Assembly: GCA_000469685.2 (NCBI GenBank)
Contig: LS997565.1
Span: forward strand, 50,208,001-50,272,000
Reading direction: 5' to 3'
Length of the DNA: 64,000 nucleotides
From: Haemonchus contortus
Taxonomy: Eukaryota > Nematoda > Chromadorea > Rhabditida > Trichostrongylidae
The notes below the pieces were generated by a model, which was not told where the DNA came from, made no database searches, and was given only the letters and a program-made list of their open reading frames with translations. Made by a program: the position numbers and the translations under genes. Below are positions 12,601-22,305 of the stretch, one piece after another (position 1 is the stretch's first letter; each line of letters opens with the position of its first letter).

Positions 12601-14657
12601 GTGTGCTCCACGGTCAAGTCAACAATGTTCGGCACCTCAAGTGAGTAGTTGAATTCATTTCCATCGATCGGTTCGGTCCTATAAGAAGTTCGCATTCTTT
12701 GTGCTCTTCATTTTGTTTGAGTAGAGGCTAGCGCTTGTTTCTTGACGCTTCGCCGGATGTACGTAATTGCACACGTACTGTGCAAACAGGCAACGGCATG
12801 GGACACCAATATCGTCAGTCAAAGATCGACAGCACAACAGCGTTTACAGTTACTCTGGGTGATAAGCTGTGCATTCAGTGTAGGGCCTTCTCACCGTAGT
12901 TCCCGGCATTTTCGCTGTGTGTCAGATATGGCTACAGTGGTTATGTTTTTTTATGAACTCAGTGTAGATCCAAAAACCGGGAATGGCTGCTTTCATAGTC
13001 CACGATTTGGCCCGCGAGTGAGCGACCGACCGACCGATCGAGCGAGCAAGCGACTGGGGGACTACTCGTCCTGCGGTATCGACCAAGATTCAGTCGTAAA
13101 CAAGGGGCAAGCGCCGCCCCCGGTCGCTCGCTCGCTCGATCGGTCGCTCGGTCCGTCGCTCGCTCGCGGGCCAAATCGTTGACCATGAAAGCAGGCAATG
13201 AGTTTAAAGCCGTACTTTTCTGAAGGAATTTGCCAAGCTTATGTGTTTTTCACCATCGATTCTCGCCCTAGAGTAGTGAGCACCTTTCATTTGCGGTAAT
13301 TTAAGTTCAGCTTATGTTTGCTTCCTTTATAACGTAGCTTGTACCGCGTTTCATCGCTCTTATTTGGTTGCTCAAACAGAAGACGGGGATGCATTAGTGC
13401 TAGTTGATCGCGATCCCAAGTGGAAAAACCCCGAACCTTTCGTGCTCCACAGTCTTCGTGATACTCTTTACATTGACTCAGTAGCCATCCCTTTTTGCAT
13501 TTCCCATTCCTATTCCCAGGGTTTCTTTCTGGTCATCTTCAGCTACTGAAATGGTAGAGTGTTATACGAGGTTCACTCAGTTAGGTGAAAGGAAGAAGCT
13601 GAAACAATCTGCCTCATCCCAGATTGGTTACCGTATCGAGGTTGACGGTGAAAACTGCCAGTCCATTGATTTGAGAAAAAGCTCATTTGTTGATTGAAAT
13701 CGATTTTGTTGCAATATTTCCAGTGACCATTGGGCCGTACGGAGAACAAGTTGATGGTAAATCACAATTTCTTTACAGCAACAACCCAGCATGTATTGAG
13801 TTCCACTAACAAAATGAGTGTGATCCCATGTGTGATACCATATTGAGAGTGGATAACAGTAGATCTTCTTGTTAAGAAATTGTTAGATCTGACCCGTTTG
13901 AGTTACAAGACCATGAAGGTCCATGCTGTATTTTTGTGAATTTGTTAGCCGATTTGGTGGACACGTGACTGACTGGGGGTGAAGAGAAGTGTTTGCTCAG
14001 GGAATACACTCAACACGTGTACTTGTGAACATGTTTTCGACGCTCCTATCCAAGAACAAGATTAGCATTTCAAAGGGCCAGTATCTATCTAGAAACAAGG
14101 GCAAAACTGCCAATTCCACCTTAGTCACGACAGTGCAACTGACACTCCTCTGTCGCGCGCGGTCGTGACGCGGCAGGTCAATCAATATAGTGTTGAAGAC
14201 GTGAATGGAGATACGTAAAAACTACCAATTACAGCTACTGATGTAAATTAACGTACATAACTCTGCAGACGATCTGAAGTACGCCCCAGTTATTATTGAC
14301 GCACGTTCATATCTGCAGAAGCTCGTCTTGTCGGTCAGAAACTTAAAAAAGTGAAATTGATCCTTCCCTTGTATTCTCCAATTCCTTTTCTTTTTTCCTT
14401 ATCTAACAGAATTTTGTAGTGAATACAACGGCATGAGTTCACTTACGATGTGTTTTAATGGTCGACCTACCAAATTATGCTTTGCAGGTAGCGAAGAGGA
14501 CATTGAAGCCATGGAACAGCTAGCGCACAATGCGCAGAATCTCATGCTGGCCGTCAAGGACACCGTTCGAGCTGCCGAAGCGGCCAGCATTAAAATCAAG
14601 ACCAATTCTGGTCTTCGTCTTCGTTGGGTTCGCAAACCAATGTGGTCCAACTTCTAA
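632..14657 (+). CDS. deb-1: Vinculin, 26 exons (first exon outside window)
   Basis: Vinculin links actin to integrin adhesions; in nematodes it sits in muscle dense bodies and attachment plaques. Exons: 632-739, 3522-3641, 3702-3803, 4032-4127, 4675-4766, 4948-5058, 5542-5743, 5802-5984, 6043-6161, 6506-6613, 6687-6858, 6939-7040, 7251-7301, 7410-7475, 7632-7726, 7792-7876, 8119-8199, 8551-8662, 9342-9547, 9608-9801, 9858-9918, 10103-10216, 10719-10820, 12550-12640, 13724-13756, 14488-14657. All junction phases agree and give 991 residues. The usual roughly 19-residue first exon (start of the D1 head) is not seen and should lie upstream of base 1. Landmarks are [20 protein letters not shown] at the start, [20 protein letters not shown] in the head, the proline-rich hinge ([20 protein letters not shown], about 9706-9760) and the tail ending [12 protein letters not shown] before TAA. 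The hinge, the usual Arp2/3 and ponsin/vinexin binding strap, is intact. Acceptors at 7631 and 8118 end in AAG rather than CAG/TAG. The length agrees with about 1010 aa expected for nematode vinculin. Confidence 0.97.
740..3328 (+). other. Large deb-1 intron (5' part): no gene seen
   Basis: About 2.6 kb of intron with only scattered short frames. A perfect-looking 25-bp tandem duplication lies at 1731-1779 (unit ACCGTGTTGTGACTCGCGGC plus five more bases). The stretch 2340-2530 is open on both strands and may be transposon debris, but no family is recognisable. 2540-2720 is GC-rich. Confidence 0.5.
1731..1779 (+). repeat. 25-bp direct tandem duplication
   Basis: Two adjacent copies (1731-1755 and 1756-1779) of a unit beginning ACCGTGTTGTGACTCGCGGC, in a deb-1 intron. 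The copies are essentially identical, so the duplication is recent or conserved. Confidence 0.85.
3329..3487 (+). CDS. Candidate cassette exon in deb-1 (53 codons, phase 0-0)
   Basis: An acceptor (CCCTCAG) ends at 3328 and a canonical donor (GTGAGC) begins at 3488. Between them lie exactly 159 bases, 53 open codons, with strong C/G third-position bias like the neighbouring vinculin exons. The flanking exons 632-739 and 3522-3641 are both phase 0 at this junction, so inclusion would keep frame and insert a Ser/Arg/Ala/Tyr-rich segment (for example [20 protein letters not shown] and [13 protein letters not shown]) into the vinculin head D1. Nematode vinculin as I know it lacks this segment. It could instead be an alternative first exon with an upstream start, or an exon of a nested gene. 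Confidence 0.4.
7519..7550 (+). repeat. AT-rich trinucleotide microsatellite (ATA)n
   Basis: A run of TAA/ATA repeats in the intron between deb-1 exons 7410-7475 and 7632-7726. Confidence 0.7.
8061..8071 (+). repeat. Homopolymer C tract (11 C)
   Basis: Run of 11 C in the deb-1 intron between exons 7792-7876 and 8119-8199. Confidence 0.9.
10989..12440. repeat. Inverted pair of diverged coding-like repeats in deb-1 intron
   Basis: The left arm (about 10989-11235) is an imperfect inverted copy of the right arm (about 12200-12440). Both contain the block CTAAACCTACACCC followed by GAAGAAACGCCGGGCGAGTT (one mismatch between arms), and later CGTTGCGGGACCCACGC. Similarity continues at protein level: the right arm on the minus strand encodes [11 protein letters not shown] and [10 protein letters not shown], the left arm [11 protein letters not shown] and [10 protein letters not shown]. 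The minus-strand copy keeps an open frame of 148 codons (12368-11922); the left copy has stops. This looks like two inserts of one unknown dispersed family, or a foldback element, with the unique segment 11240-12200 between them. No known transposase was recognised. Confidence 0.7.
11922..12368 (-). pseudogene. Open frame of unknown repeat-family protein (inside deb-1 intron)
   Basis: A 148-codon minus-strand frame starting [20 protein letters not shown] and ending [13 protein letters not shown]. Part of it is echoed in the inverted copy at about 11110-11235, where residues such as EEM, APM and EKMA-YVV are conserved. That suggests the sequence was once protein-coding. No domain is recognised. 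A functional nested gene is possible, but a decayed mobile-element protein is more likely because the sister copy is broken. Confidence 0.35.
12985..13194. mobile_element. GC-rich foldback (MITE-like) element
   Basis: Left arm CTGCTTTCATAGTCCACGAT then TTGGCCCGCGAG, followed by a run of GACC/GAGC tetranucleotides. The right arm is the inverted counterpart, ending CTCGCGGGCCAAATCGTTGA then CCATGAAAGCAGG. Arms are about 70 bp with a spacer of about 65 bp. The element sits in the deb-1 intron before the 33-bp microexon. A partial copy of the left arm is at 15923-15955. Open frames here on both strands are only by-products of the tetranucleotide runs. Confidence 0.8.
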
Positions 14658-15300
14658 GCACCTCTTCTGTCCGCCGCTTTTCTTTTCCGTCGGCGAAGCA
14701 GCCGCCGCCGCCGCCGACGTCGCCGCCGCAGCCGCTCAATTCCTGTCGCGTGTCGTAGCACATACGCGTGCGCACGCGCGCCTCCCAACCACTCCAAATA
14801 CTTTCAGTCGATCACCCGTCTTTTGCGTCTCTGCTTATTGATTTTTGGTAGTTGCCCTAGATGACCTTCGCGCATAATTTTCAGTTTTTCATTGTGCTGG
14901 TTGATTGCTAAAGTGCCTTTCTATCGCCAACTATATAGTCCTTTCCACCCACCCACTCAATTTCATGTGCATTTTTTGTACAATCACGTGCGTTCCTACC
15001 GTATATCCATCACTGCCTTTGCCACACAGCACAGCACGAACCACTCAACATTGAACTAATCGATTATCGATTATCATCGACGAAACTAGTCCACATTTTT
15101 AGCTCATATGCATACTATATAAACATACTCTATGATATCATATTGTACATTTTTCTATTCATTAATTCTACACCGCAGAGGAAAAATCACCACAAACAGA
15201 CAGTGACAAAGAAGAAATTGTTTTTTATATATTTTTATGTGTACATGCTACGAATGAATATTTGTAAGGACGAATTCTGGTGATTGTTGCTTGACGAATC
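14658..15300 (+). other. deb-1 3' UTR region with GCC-repeat tract
   Basis: Downstream of the vinculin stop codon is a CAGCCGCCGCCGCCGCC-type tract (14699-14737), then CA/CG-rich and AT-rich sequence. No AATAAA is seen; AATGAA at about 15252 is the best polyadenylation-signal variant. No other gene is evident. Confidence 0.5.
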
Positions 15301-16320
15301 GATTTTGATAGTTTGCAAATCGATCAACGTAACGTAATGAAGGGAAAAAGGTAAACAACTGTTCCCAAGACACGCTATGCAATCAGCTTCCATTCCGGAT
15401 AGTGATGTTTGGAAGCATATTCAATCTATATTTGTTTCACAAGTTAGTATTTTTGTACGTATTTGCCGTCCCCGTACAAGTCTGGTATCGATTAGTCGCG
15501 TTTGGGAAGTTGGAAGGGTAAGGCGATTCGAGACTGGGCCGAAACTCCGATTGAAGGGCATTGCCATCCTGCTAATGGTCTCACGGATTGGGTAAGACAT
15601 GTTGAAGAGATTGTTATATCAGTTGTCCTCTCCAAAACAGTTGAGTTGGTAGAAATGTGGTTGGAGTGGCCATCTGTCTACCCGCCCTTGCCTGCACTGC
15701 TTCAGTCAGATAGCATCTATTGGCCAATTCCTCCGTCAATTCAATTTTTGCGTGTTCGCCTGGTTTTTCACTCACTCCGATGTTTTTCTCCTTCTTAGAT
15801 TTAGTCTGACAAATCTCTTCCTCCACTCAGAATCACTTCTGAAACCCACTACAGGCCTGCAAAGCCGGTGCCTAATCCTTCCCTGGCTCTAGCAGCAGGC
15901 GTCAGACATGCAGGACACAGGGGCTGCTTTCATAGTCCGCGAGCGAGCGCGTGAGCCGGATGGCGGGTGATTCCCTGCGACTACATTTTGAACTACTTGT
16001 GTATGCAGCGCAGCCGAAATCTGTTATAACTTTCCAGATTATTACATGTGTACGCTCACGTTCGATAATATTTTCAATTAGAAAGTTGCTTCGAAACTAC
16101 GATCTTTCATTGGACATCGAGCAAAGCGAGAAAGACTCAAGCGAAAAAAAACAGAGCGAACTTAGAAGCACAGCAAAACCCAAGCAAAATGAACACTGCC
16201 CATATGGGCCACTACCGAAGATTGATGAGGACCATTTGATCCATTGATTAGTGAGGAGCTCCTACTTCCCAAGCGTGTTCAGGCAGGGAGCTTGGTATCC
16301 ACCAAAGGACACGTGAGATC
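15301..16320. other. Intergenic, repeat fragments
   Basis: No gene is recognised. A segment at about 15838-15900 (GAAACCCACTACAGGCCTGC) resembles one at about 16738-16800 (TAAACTCCATTACAGGCCCG), so both may be members of one dispersed family. A partial copy of the foldback element arm lies at 15923-15955. Confidence 0.5.
15923..15955 (+). repeat. Partial copy of GC-rich foldback element arm
   Basis: GCTGCTTTCATAGTCCGCGA followed by GCGAGCG matches the left arm of the element at 12985-13194, with an internal deletion. Confidence 0.6.
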
Positions 16321-16344
16321 TTGTTTGTCTCTTTCCAATACATA

Positions 16345-16548
16345 CATGGTTTCATTGGGATTGACATTGTTGACATGCTTATGGATAACTTTGGGAATGT
16401 AACGTGGGAAGTACAGGAAGCAGTAGATCTGAAAGTACAATATCAGGAATCAGATTGGTCCAAATGCGTTGAGCCCACTGAGAAATGTCGCTGTCATCTC
16501 TTTCCGTCAAGAGGGGAGGAGCTCAGGATGGGTCACTACTTTGTCAGC
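16345..16548 (+). pseudogene. Orphan exon-like fragment, possibly netrin/TIMP-like (NTR)
   Basis: The open frame reads IGIDIVDMLMDNFGNVTWEV, later DWSKCVEPTEKCRCHLFPSR and GEELRMGHYF. A -CRC-x-G-EE-MGH- pattern after a beta-rich stretch is reminiscent of the C-terminal half of netrin-like domains (TIMP, netrin C-345C). That assignment is inference from pattern only. A weak donor (GTCAGC) follows TACTTT at about 16547. No signal peptide, start codon or partner exons were found, so this is probably a gene relic or an isolated exon. Confidence 0.3.
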
Positions 16549-16887
16549 AGGATTAGTATGTTACTACGCTAGAGCTCACAGTTTTGAACGAAATGAACCA
16601 ATGATAAGCTGAATGTTTAGTTTTTCCCCTATCCCAGCTTTTAGACGACCGAATTTTAGACGTAATCACCTCACCCAGTCCGGTACTCTTTCCTCTTAAG
16701 GCTTTAGGAGTGAACTATATCGCCCTGGCCGAAAAATGTTTCTAAACTCCATTACAGGCCCGCAAAACGGGCCACCCTCCTTCTTGCGCCATAGGGCTTG
16801 ATACCGAAGACGAAGTGTACAGTGTACTGCTCCCGCCTCACCGCCTCACCTCCCCCCCCCTCCCCCCTCCCCGCCCACCGATATCTG

Positions 16888-17063
16888 CTTAAGCCAACCA
16901 AGCCTTCCATCTCTCCGAGGTTGGTAAACTGGTACCGGACTCGTCTGAAAGGATAAAAGCACTAACTTGTACATCGGCTAGCCACCGTAAGTCACTGTGT
17001 AGGTACGCAATGCGACACTACGATTCCGAATGGAAGTCGAACGTGGGACGCATCCCTCAGTCG
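16888..17063 (+). mobile_element. tRNA-derived SINE, 5'-truncated/diverged copy
   Basis: Shares with the copy at 43712-43950 the blocks AAGCCAACCAAGC, GGTACCGGACTCGTCTGAAA, GGATAAAAGCACTAACTTGT and ACATCGGCTAGCCACCG. The promoter-bearing 5' part is missing or unrecognisable and is replaced by a C-rich tract at 16852-16872. Confidence 0.75.
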
Positions 17064-17297
17064 GACGGGGTTGATCAACGCTCAAAGACTTTAGGACTTG
17101 AATCAGAAAAGGTCACTTCGTTTTTCTAAGATATCTAAGCATTCTTCCTGGCGGGTATTTTGTCCTACTTCTGTCTCCAAAATAAAACTGAGCTTACCTT
17201 TTCCCATCATATTTGGGTACACCCTCATTAAAACATACTTGAATTTGTTATTTATGTACTGCTTTATACATTATTCAACTATTGGCCGTGAATGAGC

Positions 17298-17489
17298 CTA
17301 TCGTAAAAAACTCACCCCATAAGCAGTGTTATCCACGCCTACCATAAGACATTCTGGGTAATCTTCGAGGCACTTTTTGAGACAACCGCCTTCACTTTCA
17401 GCCTCGATCGTTCTGTTGCATTGCACTTTAGTGTATGGCATAGTGTCAAGTGTGACAATTGTGAACGTACACGATAGGGCCATATGTGC
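17298..17489 (-). other. Orphan exon, cysteine-rich PAN/apple-like
   Basis: On the minus strand a good acceptor (TTATTCCAG) precedes an open exon that ends at a GTGAGT donor at about 17311. The encoded segment includes MALSCTFTIVTLDTM, KVQCNRTIEAESEGGCLKKC and LEDYPECLMVGVDNTAYG. The CLKKCLEDxPEC spacing resembles the core of PAN/apple domains of secreted nematode proteins. Partner exons were not found on either side, so it may be a gene fragment. The opposite strand is also open but lacks matching splice sites. Confidence 0.4.
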
Positions 17490-19269
17490 CTGGAATAAGA
17501 ATGAGATAAAGAAGGATATTATATTGAACTATATTCCATTTAGGGGTGATTATGGTGTAGTGTCAAGTGACTCGCTATCAAGTGCACGATGCGGGATGAC
17601 ATCCCAGGTTGCTGGTAACCTGCCCAACCCCAAGCCTTTACAGTCCCACTTGATATCAATCTGGGATTCGATCTCAAGTCTTCGTGTGATGTAGTGCGCT
17701 ACGTGGTACTACACCACGTCCTATGACAACTTCCGAATGTTTTGAAAATGCTGGGTTTTGGGCAATGATTCATTGTAGGATAGAGGTGTAACCTTCTTTG
17801 AGAGATCCCTCCCAAGTTATCAAGACCAGGATGTGTTCTTCAAGATTTTATGCTGAGCTTACCACTGCCTTTGTTGAATTGCGCAGTTCTTTTTATATTG
17901 ATCTGTAATCTTCCCGTATTTATATCAAGAGAAATATTTTAACGAACATACCTGCATGAGGAAAAGAAGCCAAAGAGATGGAGCAGTTTGAGCTTTGAGT
18001 AGAAGCATGTTCCTTGAACAGAATATAAAATCTTCAAGGCTTGTTTCTAGGGCTCCAGGTTATAACGTACGCGTGAGTTAGGCCAACACAAGCATTCGTA
18101 AAACCGCTGTAGCTATCTTATGAGAGAATCGAAACCGGTCAGTGGGACCATTCAGAGTCCCCATCATTTCGACTCGTTTGAGGAACAGCGATAGTATGGT
18201 CCCTGGGTAGGACTGTATCAGTGTGAAAATGCGCTGACTGATTTTGAAGGGTACTAACGGCCTGTCCATTTTAACGCCCTATGTCCATTAGAAAGTCACA
18301 AGCCTATACTAAAATAAAAAAAAAGACAAAGTAGTACAGTAACACGCATGCTGCCTCACCGACCTTTGCCTACGTTTAAGTACTGAAATAGAAAAGGGCG
18401 GAGAGTTCAGGTAGCTTACGACTATCTTTTTTAAAATAAGAGTTTCTATGGTTTCTACCTATTTCTACTGCATGTGTTACTTATGTTACCATGGAGGATT
18501 GAAATTGAGCAACGAAAATGGTTTAGTGCTATCGTCACAGTGGCCCGTTAAATCCAGATTGAAAGGTAAACGATGCAGTCGCTAAGAGCGAAATGGCAGC
18601 CAAAGGAGCAACAGTTGCTAGAGCCGATCCAGCTTGAATTATACAGGCCAAAGCGAGTTTTATTCCGATTTCTAGTTTGTTTGACAATTGATGAGAGGCA
18701 ACCTGCTTGTCACACCCCAAAACCATGTCGGGTACGTTCAGAGGATCAACAGCGTTCACAGGTGAAGGAGGGCTCTGCGGTAGCTGGGGAACTAAGACGG
18801 TAGGTCCCTTACTTTACCCTTTCACATCAGTAGCAGAATTGAGTGTTGAGAATTGAGAATTGAGTACACAGTCTACTCATTAAATAAGCAACCAATATGT
18901 CGATTTTTCCCCGTCGATCTGCCCTGACTTGGCCACCGATCTCGGCGTATCTGTCTACAACTGATGTGTTTGTGAGCCATCAGGAAGGGTATGCGTCCAA
19001 CTTAGACCAAGAAACAATTTTTTACCAGGCCTGAGAAATTCTCTTTAGGAATCCTTGATAGGAGTCCTTGATATTCTTGGTGTAGAAGAAGAGTGAAGAA
19101 CTTCTCATCGGTTCATGGCAGTTATTGTAGACATAGAAGTTGTAGTAAAGAGTCATTACAATTCTTCAAAAAAAAGCGAATGGAGTTTGTCAGGAGTGCA
19201 TGTCTAGTTTATCGCTTAAGGAATGATAATTTAAAGCATAAAGACAGCGGAGCATTGATGAGATCACTT
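17490..19269. other. Intergenic; no supported gene
   Basis: Only short frames on both strands. A minus-strand segment at 18720-18800 encodes a proline/serine-rich stretch (LPQSPPSPVNAVDPLNVPDM) after a CCCCAG acceptor. It could be a lost or alternative 3' exon of the minus-strand gene upstream, but there is no good phase link. A short GAATTGA repeat lies at 18838-18865. Confidence 0.4.
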
Positions 19270-21480
19270 TCATTTCGGTTTAGATTCACCACTTTGTTGG
19301 GAGCCATTGCTTAAGATTCTGCTCACACTCTCCACATGTTCCATTTCTTTGTTCAGATCAGCTTGTCTGGCTTCGATATCCGTAAGAAGGTTTCTAGTCT
19401 GCAAATAGAGTTCAGTCGAAGTATATGAAGGTACACAGGAGCATCGACTATGAGAAGTATCCTCTGCTCTGTAATTGCAATGCTATGTATGAAGAGGTTT
19501 GATGCTGCTTCGGCCCACAGAGTTGTTATGATGGAACAACTTTATTTGCTCATTATTCTAATAACGTTACAAATAGATCGTTGTCGTCAAGGACCTCAAA
19601 ACGATTCCACCAGCATCAAAATCTTTTTGGAAACCCAATTGAACAAGAAGAGGCAAACGGAACACTACTGACAGTGCAAAATAAAATATAGGCGAAGATT
19701 TCACACACTGCATACAGTATGCTACATCGGCTTATTGTTAGCTGCAGAACGGAGTCCTTAAACCCACTCCGAAGCCCTGAAGCTGCTATGACAAGCCTGT
19801 ACAGCAAAGCAGGCTTGGACATTTTTAGCACTCTTCAGGAAGATGGACAACAAAATTATTGAGCTCGACACGAACAATTTCGAAAAAAAAAGACCAAAAC
19901 TTCTGTCACACTAAGAACCTTGTTAAATTGTTGTTCCCGTGAATAATCGAATCGTAACGATCGCTAATCCCGTCACTCCCCACGTTGCATACGAAATGGT
20001 CAAGGTCCCTCTGTTGTAAACAGAGTCGGTGAGCTGTGCTCCGAGAGGCAGCTCTTATCAACTGTTATCAATTCCGTTTATCATATTTACAACCCTATCG
20101 AGCCCTCTCCGTCCCTATATCGAATATCAAAGTTTTAATATTCCATTGTTGACCCAAAGGTATAACGGATCTGGTGTTATCACCTTATTTCATCCGCAGC
20201 CAGTGTGCTCTACTCTGATGCCTGTATCCTTTATAATCTGAACAGTCTAGGTCCTAGCAAACAGAAATTAGGAACTTCCACTCGAAAATTCCCCTCCCTC
20301 AAGCACACCAACAGAAAAGTTCAGCGGTATATTTGTTTGGAATACTCAAACAAAGAAAAAAGTCCTACATTTGATAATTCCATCTCGAGCCGTTCCACAA
20401 AATTGCATAATGGGGTCATAAGCATTCGTATAGATGCTTGATCAACCGTCTGAAATATCTCTATCCTTCCAATTACAAACTGATACAGCTCCATGGCCAA
20501 AAAACGAACTAAGGATCTGTAATCTGGAATTACGCTCAGAACCATGCTGAACTTACCCCTTTCTCAATCAATTTTATATGAGCTTCCATCTCTTTCATCA
20601 GATACCTTTCCTCAGCTTCACGCACAGCCCGTACATCATCATTCACCTGATCGAAGAGCACTGTATTCATTACGAACACTTAATCAGTTGCTGAGTGGCG
20701 GATAAGCCCTGACAATGACTTGGCTGATTCTGATCACATTTTCAAGCAAGCTTTGAAAACTCAATTCTGCCGCTGAATATTCAGTTGTACCGTCGTCGAT
20801 TCGTTGAGTTCACGAAGGAGACAGCCTATGCTGACGGAGTATTCATTTCTTTGGAAGAGGAAAATCCTTCTGAGGCCCACTCAGCAGAGGGCATCTGGGC
20901 AAGACAGAGCATCTCCCGTAGGTGCGTAAGGAATCTGGAGGAAACCCCATTAACTCCCTGAGAGAAGGAATGATTCTAGGTGGGAAACATTTCGGATCTC
21001 AAAAAAGAAGTTCGTAATCGGTCCTCAAACATTAATCAATAGAATGATCGTTTGTTAAATTGGCTCATACCTACCACCACAAAAGACTTGTTCTGTTTCG
21101 ATTCCCCAATCAATGACAATCCGCTGATTTGGCGATCAGCGATTTCTGGAAAAATCTCTACTCCCATTTTATCTCCAGGTGATACTATCTCTGATACCGT
21201 TTACCTTTCATCCGTTTCAACGCCTCGACTTCATTTTGATCGTATTCAACAGCTGTATCGGGCGATTCCGCGCGAAGTCTGGGAAAAAACTCTGCACTCG
21301 GGAAGAGCCAAAATTTGCAGCTGGAAGTACTTACCGAGCAGCACCTCGACGACGTGGTGGAGGCGGATTCGCTTGCCGAATCGGTGGTGGTGGTACGGGA
21401 AACATCGGTAGGACGCCTCGTAATACCGGTACTTCTGGCTCATCTGCTCCATCTGGTCCGTTCCAGGCACGTTGTTGCAT
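19270..21480 (-). CDS. Unrecognised proline-rich, helical/coiled-coil protein, 7 exons
   Basis: Exons (5' to 3' on minus): 21480-21335, 21278-21205, 21145-21071, 20772-20720, 20646-20557, 20449-20369, 19398-19270. All junction phases agree and give about 215 residues. Residues 1-48 are proline/arginine-rich (MFPVPPPPIRQANPPPPRRR). The rest is charged and predicted by eye to be helical, for example VEYDQNEVEALKRMKEIADR, LENVIRISQ, VREAEERYLMKEMEAHIKLI and DIEARQADLNKEMEHVESVS. It ends GSQQSGESKPK before TGA. No transmembrane segment or known catalytic motif is seen. Coiled-coil adaptor families such as BLOC/BORC-like or nucleoporin coils are possible, but none is convincing. The last intron is about 970 bp and could hide another exon. 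The gene starts 826 bp downstream of rsp-6 on the same strand. Confidence 0.7.
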
Positions 21481-22305
21481 AGTTTTCGCGACCGATTCTG
21501 AGTTCTCTTAAGTTGCAGACGTTAACGTTGTCGCTGCTTCTTGCCAGGTGACGACCCCGCTTTGAAGGATCCCTATTCGTCTAGTGAAATGTTATAAAAT
21601 GAAACACACGCTCAAAAAACATCACTATCGGAATGGCTAATATCAGTTTGACGATACCCAATCATAATCCCGAACTCGAACTTCTCCCTTGTGGAGTTCT
21701 CAAGGTTGAGCAATACTTAGGAGTAGGAGAATAAGATTTAGTACTTTCCAAACCCCAGTAGGCCAAAAAGAAAAAGGCAGTACCCCCTTCATGCTCTTAA
21801 ACCAGTTTTATCCTCTTGATCGCCTCCGTACAAGGTCGCACTAGACTGTGCAGGTCTTCCAAGTTCGACTCGATTCCATCTATGAGACCAACCCGTTCAT
21901 AGCCTGCTGTTTTTATTTAACTCTCGGACTAAGTGAACGTTTCCCAAAGCTTTCCCGCAATATAGGCTAAAAAGGTAAGCCTTTCAGCCTACGTCCAGTG
22001 ATGGATGACTACCTTCCACCTCGATTTTCTTCATTGCCATTTTGTTTTGTTTTTTTCTTTACAGTAAATACAATTTGTTTCCGTTCGTATTACATCCCGC
22101 TTTCTGAGTTCCTCCACCAATGTGTAAGCGATCATTTGCAACCAGTTCCTTTGCAAAACTTCATTATCCATAAGTTTACATAGTTTACACACAAACAACG
22201 ACACATTGTAACAATATCCACCTTATAGTACACGAAATTGAGTCAAAATATGAAAATCCGATTAGAGATCGCTTCAGTTGGTCGATCGTCTTGATAAACT
22301 GATTG
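21481..22305 (-). other. rsp-6 3' UTR and spacer to next gene
   Basis: No coding exon was recognised. A minus-strand AATAAA-type signal (TTTATT on plus) lies near 21914. If rsp-6 and the next gene are co-transcribed, this spacer would be the intercistronic region. Confidence 0.4.

Noticed and set aside
12742..13198. Overlapping open frames rich in DRS/RSL on both strands
   Set aside because: By-products of the GACC/GAGC tetranucleotide arms of the foldback element.
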